Shown here one piece after another: positions 15,048 through 17,839 of a DNA stretch of 17,839 nt (the stretch's first letter is position 1; the number at the start of each line of letters is the position of its first letter). The stretch is from JAWWBN01 sp033720955 (GTDB lineage: Bacteria > Acidobacteriota > Thermoanaerobaculia > Multivoradales > JAHEKO01): positions 1 through 17,839 of the forward strand of contig JAWWBN010000053.1 of assembly GCA_033720955.1 (NCBI GenBank), read 5' to 3'. A program made the translations under genes and the position numbers. Below the pieces are notes generated by a model. That model made no database searches. It saw nothing but the letters and a program-made list of their open reading frames with translations, and was not told the origin of the DNA.

Positions 15048-16214
15048 ATGAAGACGATGATCCAGAAGTTCTTGCGGCTCGAGTCCGCCAGCGGCCTCCT
15101 GCTGATGGGCGCGGCGGCCCTCGCCCTGCTGCTGGACAACTCGCCGGCCGCCCCGCTCTACGACGCCCTGCTCGAAGTGCCCATGGCGGTGCAGGTCGGC
15201 GCCCTGAAGATCGCCAAGCCGCTGCTGCTCTGGATCAACGACGGGCTGATGGCGGTCTTCTTCCTCCTCGTCGGTCTCGAGATCAAGCGGGAGGTCGTGA
15301 AGGGCGAGCTGTCGCGGCTCTCCCAGGCGACCCTGCCGGTGCTGGCGGCCGTGGGCGGCATGGCCGCGCCGGCCCTGGTCTTCTACCTGATCAACCAGGA
15401 CGTCCCCGAGAACCTCCGCGGCTGGGCCATCCCCGCGGCGACCGACATCGCCTTCGCCCTCGGGGTGCTCACCCTCGTAGGCCCGCGGGTGCCCCTGTCG
15501 GTGAAGGTCTTTCTGACTGCCCTCGCGATCATCGACGACCTGGGCGCCATCGTCATCATCGCCCTCTTCTACACCGCGAAGCTCTCGGTGGAGTCGCTGG
15601 CTCTGGGGGCTCTCTTCGCCCTGGGTCTGTTCGTCCTCAACCGGCGCGGCGTGACCCGGTTCACTCCCTACGTGCTGCTGGGAATCGGGCTCTGGATCTG
15701 CGTCCTGAAGTCCGGAGTGCACGCCACCCTGGCCGGGGTGGTCCTGGCCTTCGCGATCCCGCTCAGGGGAGGAGATCCGGAGAACCCGCCGCTGGAGAGG
15801 ATGGAGCACGGCCTGCACCCGTGGGTCGCCTACCTGGTGATGCCCGTCTTCGCCTTCGCCAACGCAGGTCTTCCCCTCGCGGGGCTCTCCCCGGGGGACC
15901 TGCTGGAGCCGCTGCCGCTCGGCATCGCCCTGGGCCTGGTGGTGGGCAAGCAGGCGGGAGTCTTTCTCATGACCTGGCTGGGGGTGGCCACGGGCCTCGC
16001 CCGGCGGCCCGCCGGCGCGACCTGGCTGCACCTCTACGGCGCCTCCCTGCTGGCCGGGGTGGGCTTCACCATGAGCCTCTTCATCGGCACCCTGGCCTTC
16101 GCCTCGCCGGCCGAGATGTCGGCGGTGCGCCTGGGAGTGCTCTCCGGGTCGCTGGCGTGCGGCGTGCTGGGCTACCTGGTGATGCGGACGACGCCCGCGC
16201 CGCGCGGTTCGTAA
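15048..16214 (+). CDS. nhaA: Na+/H+ antiporter NhaA
   Basis: A 388-residue inner-membrane antiporter exporting sodium or lithium in exchange for protons, with about 12 membrane helices. The ion-site residues are present and fall at the E. coli numbers: Asp133 in ATDIAFALGV, Asp163-Asp164 in IIDDLGAI. His225 (SGVHATLAG), linked to pH sensing, is kept, as are MEHGLHPWV (252-260) and the buried lysine at 301 (VVGKQAGV). ATG at 15048 is preceded by AAGGAG with an 11-base spacer, slightly long. Length equals the family norm. The gene is divergent from the Kef operon, another cation/proton system, and converges on pepT. Confidence 0.97.
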   Translation: MKTMIQKFLRLESASGLLLMGAAALALLLDNSPAAPLYDALLEVPMAVQVGALKIAKPLLLWINDGLMAVFFLLVGLEIKREVVKGELSRLSQATLPVLAAVGGMAAPALVFYLINQDVPENLRGWAIPAATDIAFALGVLTLVGPRVPLSVKVFLTALAIIDDLGAIVIIALFYTAKLSVESLALGALFALGLFVLNRRGVTRFTPYVLLGIGLWICVLKSGVHATLAGVVLAFAIPLRGGDPENPPLERMEHGLHPWVAYLVMPVFAFANAGLPLAGLSPGDLLEPLPLGIALGLVVGKQAGVFLMTWLGVATGLARRPAGATWLHLYGASLLAGVGFTMSLFIGTLAFASPAEMSAVRLGVLSGSLACGVLGYLVMRTTPAPRGS

Positions 16215-16234
16215 GGCCGACCCGGAGCGGGGCG

Positions 16235-16258
16235 GCCGGCCAGCCGCGCTAGGCCGGC
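16235..16258. terminator. Hairpin between convergent nhaA and pepT
   Basis: GCCGGCC (16235-16241) pairs perfectly with GGCCGGC (16252-16258) around a ten-base loop, about 20 bases past the nhaA stop and covering the pepT stop. A hairpin serves both convergent transcripts, but there is no T-run on either strand, so termination is a guess. Confidence 0.3.
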
Positions 16259-17523
16259 TCGCGGCCGTGCTCGGCCCAGTACCCCACCAGCCGCTTGACG
16301 TAGGCCAGCGAGGCCTCGAGGTTCTGCACCGTGTTCCACTCGAAGCGGCTGTGGTAGTCGTACCCGCCGTCGAAGACGTTGGGGGTGGGAAGACCCATCT
16401 CCGACAGCCGCGAGCCGTCGGTGCCACCGCGAACCAGCTCGCACTCGAGCTCGATCCCCATCCCCTCGGCCGCCCGCTGGGCGAAGCTCACGACGCGGGG
16501 GTCGGTCGCCTCGATGTAGTCCCGCATGTTCTTGTACTGGTCGTCGATCTCGAGCTCGATCGTGGCCCGCGGGTGCTCCAGGCGGGCGGTGGCGACCAGG
16601 CTCTCGACCAGCTTCTTGCGGCGGTCGAGCCCGTCGCGGGCGAAGTCGCGGAGGATCATCCGGGCCTCCGCTTCGGAGACGGTGCCGGAGACCTCGATGG
16701 GGCAGAAGTAGCCCTCACGGCCCTCGGTGGTCTCTGGCGCCTCCGACGACGGCAGCCCGGCCAGGATGCCGGCGAGGATGGCGGCGGCGTTGGCCATGAC
16801 GTCCTTGGCGTAGCCGGGGTGGACGTTGACCCCCTTCACGGCGATCCGCGCCTCGGCGGCGTTGAAGGTCTCGAAGGAGAGGGTGTCGGTGCCGCTGCCG
16901 TCGATGGTGTAGGCGACGTCGGCGCCGAGCCGCTCGAGATCCAGGGCGTCCACGCCGCGCCCGATCTCCTCGTCCACCGTGAAGCAGATCCGGAGCGGCG
17001 GCCGCGGCAGGGACGGGTCGGCCAGCAGGTCCTCGGCGAGCTGCATGAGGACCGCCACCCCCGCCTTGTCGTCGCTGCCCAGGAGCGTGGTGCCGTCGCC
17101 GGTGATGAGATCGTGTCCCAGGTGCTCCAGCAGCGCCGGGCTGCGCGCCGGGTCCAGCTCGACCGAAGGATCCCCGGGAAGCGCGATCGCCGAGCCGTCG
17201 TAGTCGCGGTGCACGATCGGCTTCACCGGCCCGCCCGGCTCGTCCGGCGACGTGTCGACGTGCGCGACGAGCCCGACGACCGGGGCGTCGGCGTCGAGCG
17301 TCGAAGGGATCGTCGCGTAGACGTAGCCGTGCTCGTCGAGGGTGGGGTCGAGGCCGAGGGCCTGTAGCTGCTCCGCGAGCAGGCGGGAGAGGTCGAGCTG
17401 CCGCGGGGTCGAGGGCGTCGTTTCGGCCTCGGGGTCGGACTGCGTGTCGATCTGGACGTACTGCACGAAGCGTCGGACGACGGGGGGGAGGTTCGGGATC
17501 GTGGCGGCGCGGACGGAGGGCAT
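16249..17523 (-). CDS. pepT: Peptidase T (tripeptide aminopeptidase)
   Basis: A 424-residue cytoplasmic M20B dizinc aminopeptidase that removes the N-terminal residue of tripeptides. Zinc ligands and catalytic residues are visible: His88 and Asp90 in VAHVDTSP, Asp151 in LGSDDKAG, Glu185/Glu186 in FTVDEEIGRG, Asp208 in IDGSG and His391 in DYHSRFEW. The opening RRFVQYVQIDTQSD is typical. ATG at 17523 is the natural start by homology, but no Shine-Dalgarno sequence lies before it and no clear promoter was found in the gap upstream. Length fits the family (about 410). Confidence 0.95.
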   Translation of the reverse strand: MPSVRAATIPNLPPVVRRFVQYVQIDTQSDPEAETTPSTPRQLDLSRLLAEQLQALGLDPTLDEHGYVYATIPSTLDADAPVVGLVAHVDTSPDEPGGPVKPIVHRDYDGSAIALPGDPSVELDPARSPALLEHLGHDLITGDGTTLLGSDDKAGVAVLMQLAEDLLADPSLPRPPLRICFTVDEEIGRGVDALDLERLGADVAYTIDGSGTDTLSFETFNAAEARIAVKGVNVHPGYAKDVMANAAAILAGILAGLPSSEAPETTEGREGYFCPIEVSGTVSEAEARMILRDFARDGLDRRKKLVESLVATARLEHPRATIELEIDDQYKNMRDYIEATDPRVVSFAQRAAEGMGIELECELVRGGTDGSRLSEMGLPTPNVFDGGYDYHSRFEWNTVQNLEASLAYVKRLVGYWAEHGREPA

Positions 17524-17612
17524 GGTGAGCAGCGACGGGGGGGAGGCGGAGAAACTACAGCACGGGCCCTCCTACGGGCGAGGGCGCCGATCCGACGACC
17601 CGTCACGGGATC

Positions 17613-17642
17613 TTGACAAAGCGGTAGCGATTGGAGTACCTA
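17613..17642 (+). promoter_or_regulatory. Candidate promoter of the TetR-family gene
   Basis: TTGACA (17613-17618) is a perfect -35 consensus. A weak -10, TACCTA (17637-17642), follows at 18 bases. Transcription would start near 17649, only about 15 bases before the ATG, where no Shine-Dalgarno is present. The TetR-type operator overlaps the end of this promoter. Confidence 0.45.
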
Positions 17643-17656
17643 ACAGTGTTAACACT
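17641..17656. promoter_or_regulatory. Overlapping palindromes, likely TetR-family operator
   Basis: TAACAGTGTTAACACT contains a perfect 12-bp palindrome AGTGTTAACACT (17645-17656) and an overlapping odd-centred one, TAACA-G-TGTTA (17641-17651). It sits between the -10 and the start codon of the tetR-like gene, the usual place for an autoregulatory operator. Binding is inferred from position. Confidence 0.5.
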
Positions 17657-17663
17657 CTCGCTT

Positions 17664-17839
17664 ATGCCCGACGCCCGCTCCAACGGCTCCGACCTCCGCC
17701 GGACGATTCTCGACCGGACCCGACACCTTCTTGTTGAGGAGGGGTATAACAATCTCTCGATGCGAAAGATCGCGCGCGCCGTCGGCTGCAGCGCTACGAG
17801 TATCTACCTTCACTTCGAGAACAAAGACGCCCTCTTCCA
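17664..17839 (+). CDS. TetR-family transcriptional regulator, N-terminal part
   Basis: The first 58 residues before the window ends. A TetR_N helix-turn-helix is complete: ILDRTRHLLVEEGYNNLSMR leads into KIARAVGCSATSIYLHFENKDALF (residues 35-58), with the typical YLHFENKDALF recognition-helix end. The ligand domain is missing, so the effector and targets are unknown. ATG at 17664 is the only good start; there is no ribosome-binding site before it. This stretch and its upstream region are visibly richer in A and T than the rest of the window. It is divergent from pepT and likely controls itself through the palindrome upstream. Confidence 0.9.
   Translation, partial: MPDARSNGSDLRRTILDRTRHLLVEEGYNNLSMRKIARAVGCSATSIYLHFENKDALF

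Noticed and set aside
14937..16427. Minus-strand extension of the KefF-like frame through nhaA
   Set aside because: The extra residues are antisense to NhaA and low-complexity; flavodoxin homology starts at the GTG at 14936.

Overview
The window is 17.8 kb of very GC-rich chromosomal DNA with high coding density. It has GTG starts, Shine-Dalgarno-led genes and many very short gaps between genes. The gene content (LepA, ArfB, PepT, NhaA, a KefF/KefC pair, a Sec-exported class I cytochrome c) points to a free-living bacterium with a proton-motive, respiring lifestyle and probably a Gram-negative envelope. High-GC Acidobacteriota or deltaproteobacteria-like lineages would fit, but there is no rRNA or other taxonomic marker, so the lineage is inference. 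No tRNA, rRNA, CRISPR array, insertion sequence, integrase or phage structural gene was seen. No stretch over 300 bases lacks a gene.

Layout. Bases 1-4484 (minus strand) hold a large membrane-anchored patatin-like lipase followed by lepA, whose 3' end runs off the window. Bases 4662-6431 (plus) hold a YihY/BrkB-type membrane protein with a winged-helix tail, abutting arfB, a ribosome-rescue hydrolase. Bases 6435-8409 (minus) hold a two-gene signalling unit: a soluble PAS histidine kinase, then a response regulator whose output is an RsbW-like ATPase domain. Bases 8478-9785 (minus) hold a gamma-family trans-sulfuration PLP enzyme, divergent from a cytochrome c gene at 9912-10381 that carries an apparent one-base deletion. 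Bases 10390-12296 (minus) hold an M15-type peptidoglycan peptidase overlapping a secreted HExxH protein that appears to start at CTG. Bases 12472-14936 (minus) hold a KefF-like/KefC-like potassium efflux pair with a 4-bp overlap, divergent from nhaA (15048-16214, plus). Convergent with nhaA is pepT (16249-17523, minus). The window ends in the first 58 codons of a TetR-family regulator preceded by a candidate promoter and palindromic operator.

How the genes may work together. KefF/KefC and NhaA are transcribed away from a shared 111-bp gap and both handle cytoplasmic pH and monovalent cations: Kef acidifies the cytoplasm during electrophile stress, and NhaA exchanges sodium for protons. The kinase/regulator pair looks like a partner-switching input in which phosphorylation would control an anti-sigma-like ATPase domain, but its target is not in the window. 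LepA and ArfB both act on stalled ribosomes but sit in different transcription units. The least explained loci are the multi-pass membrane patatin (1770-4484), the M15/HExxH pair (10390-12296) and the regulator-ATPase protein (6435-7316). None of the evidence is strong enough to call a wholly new multi-gene system.
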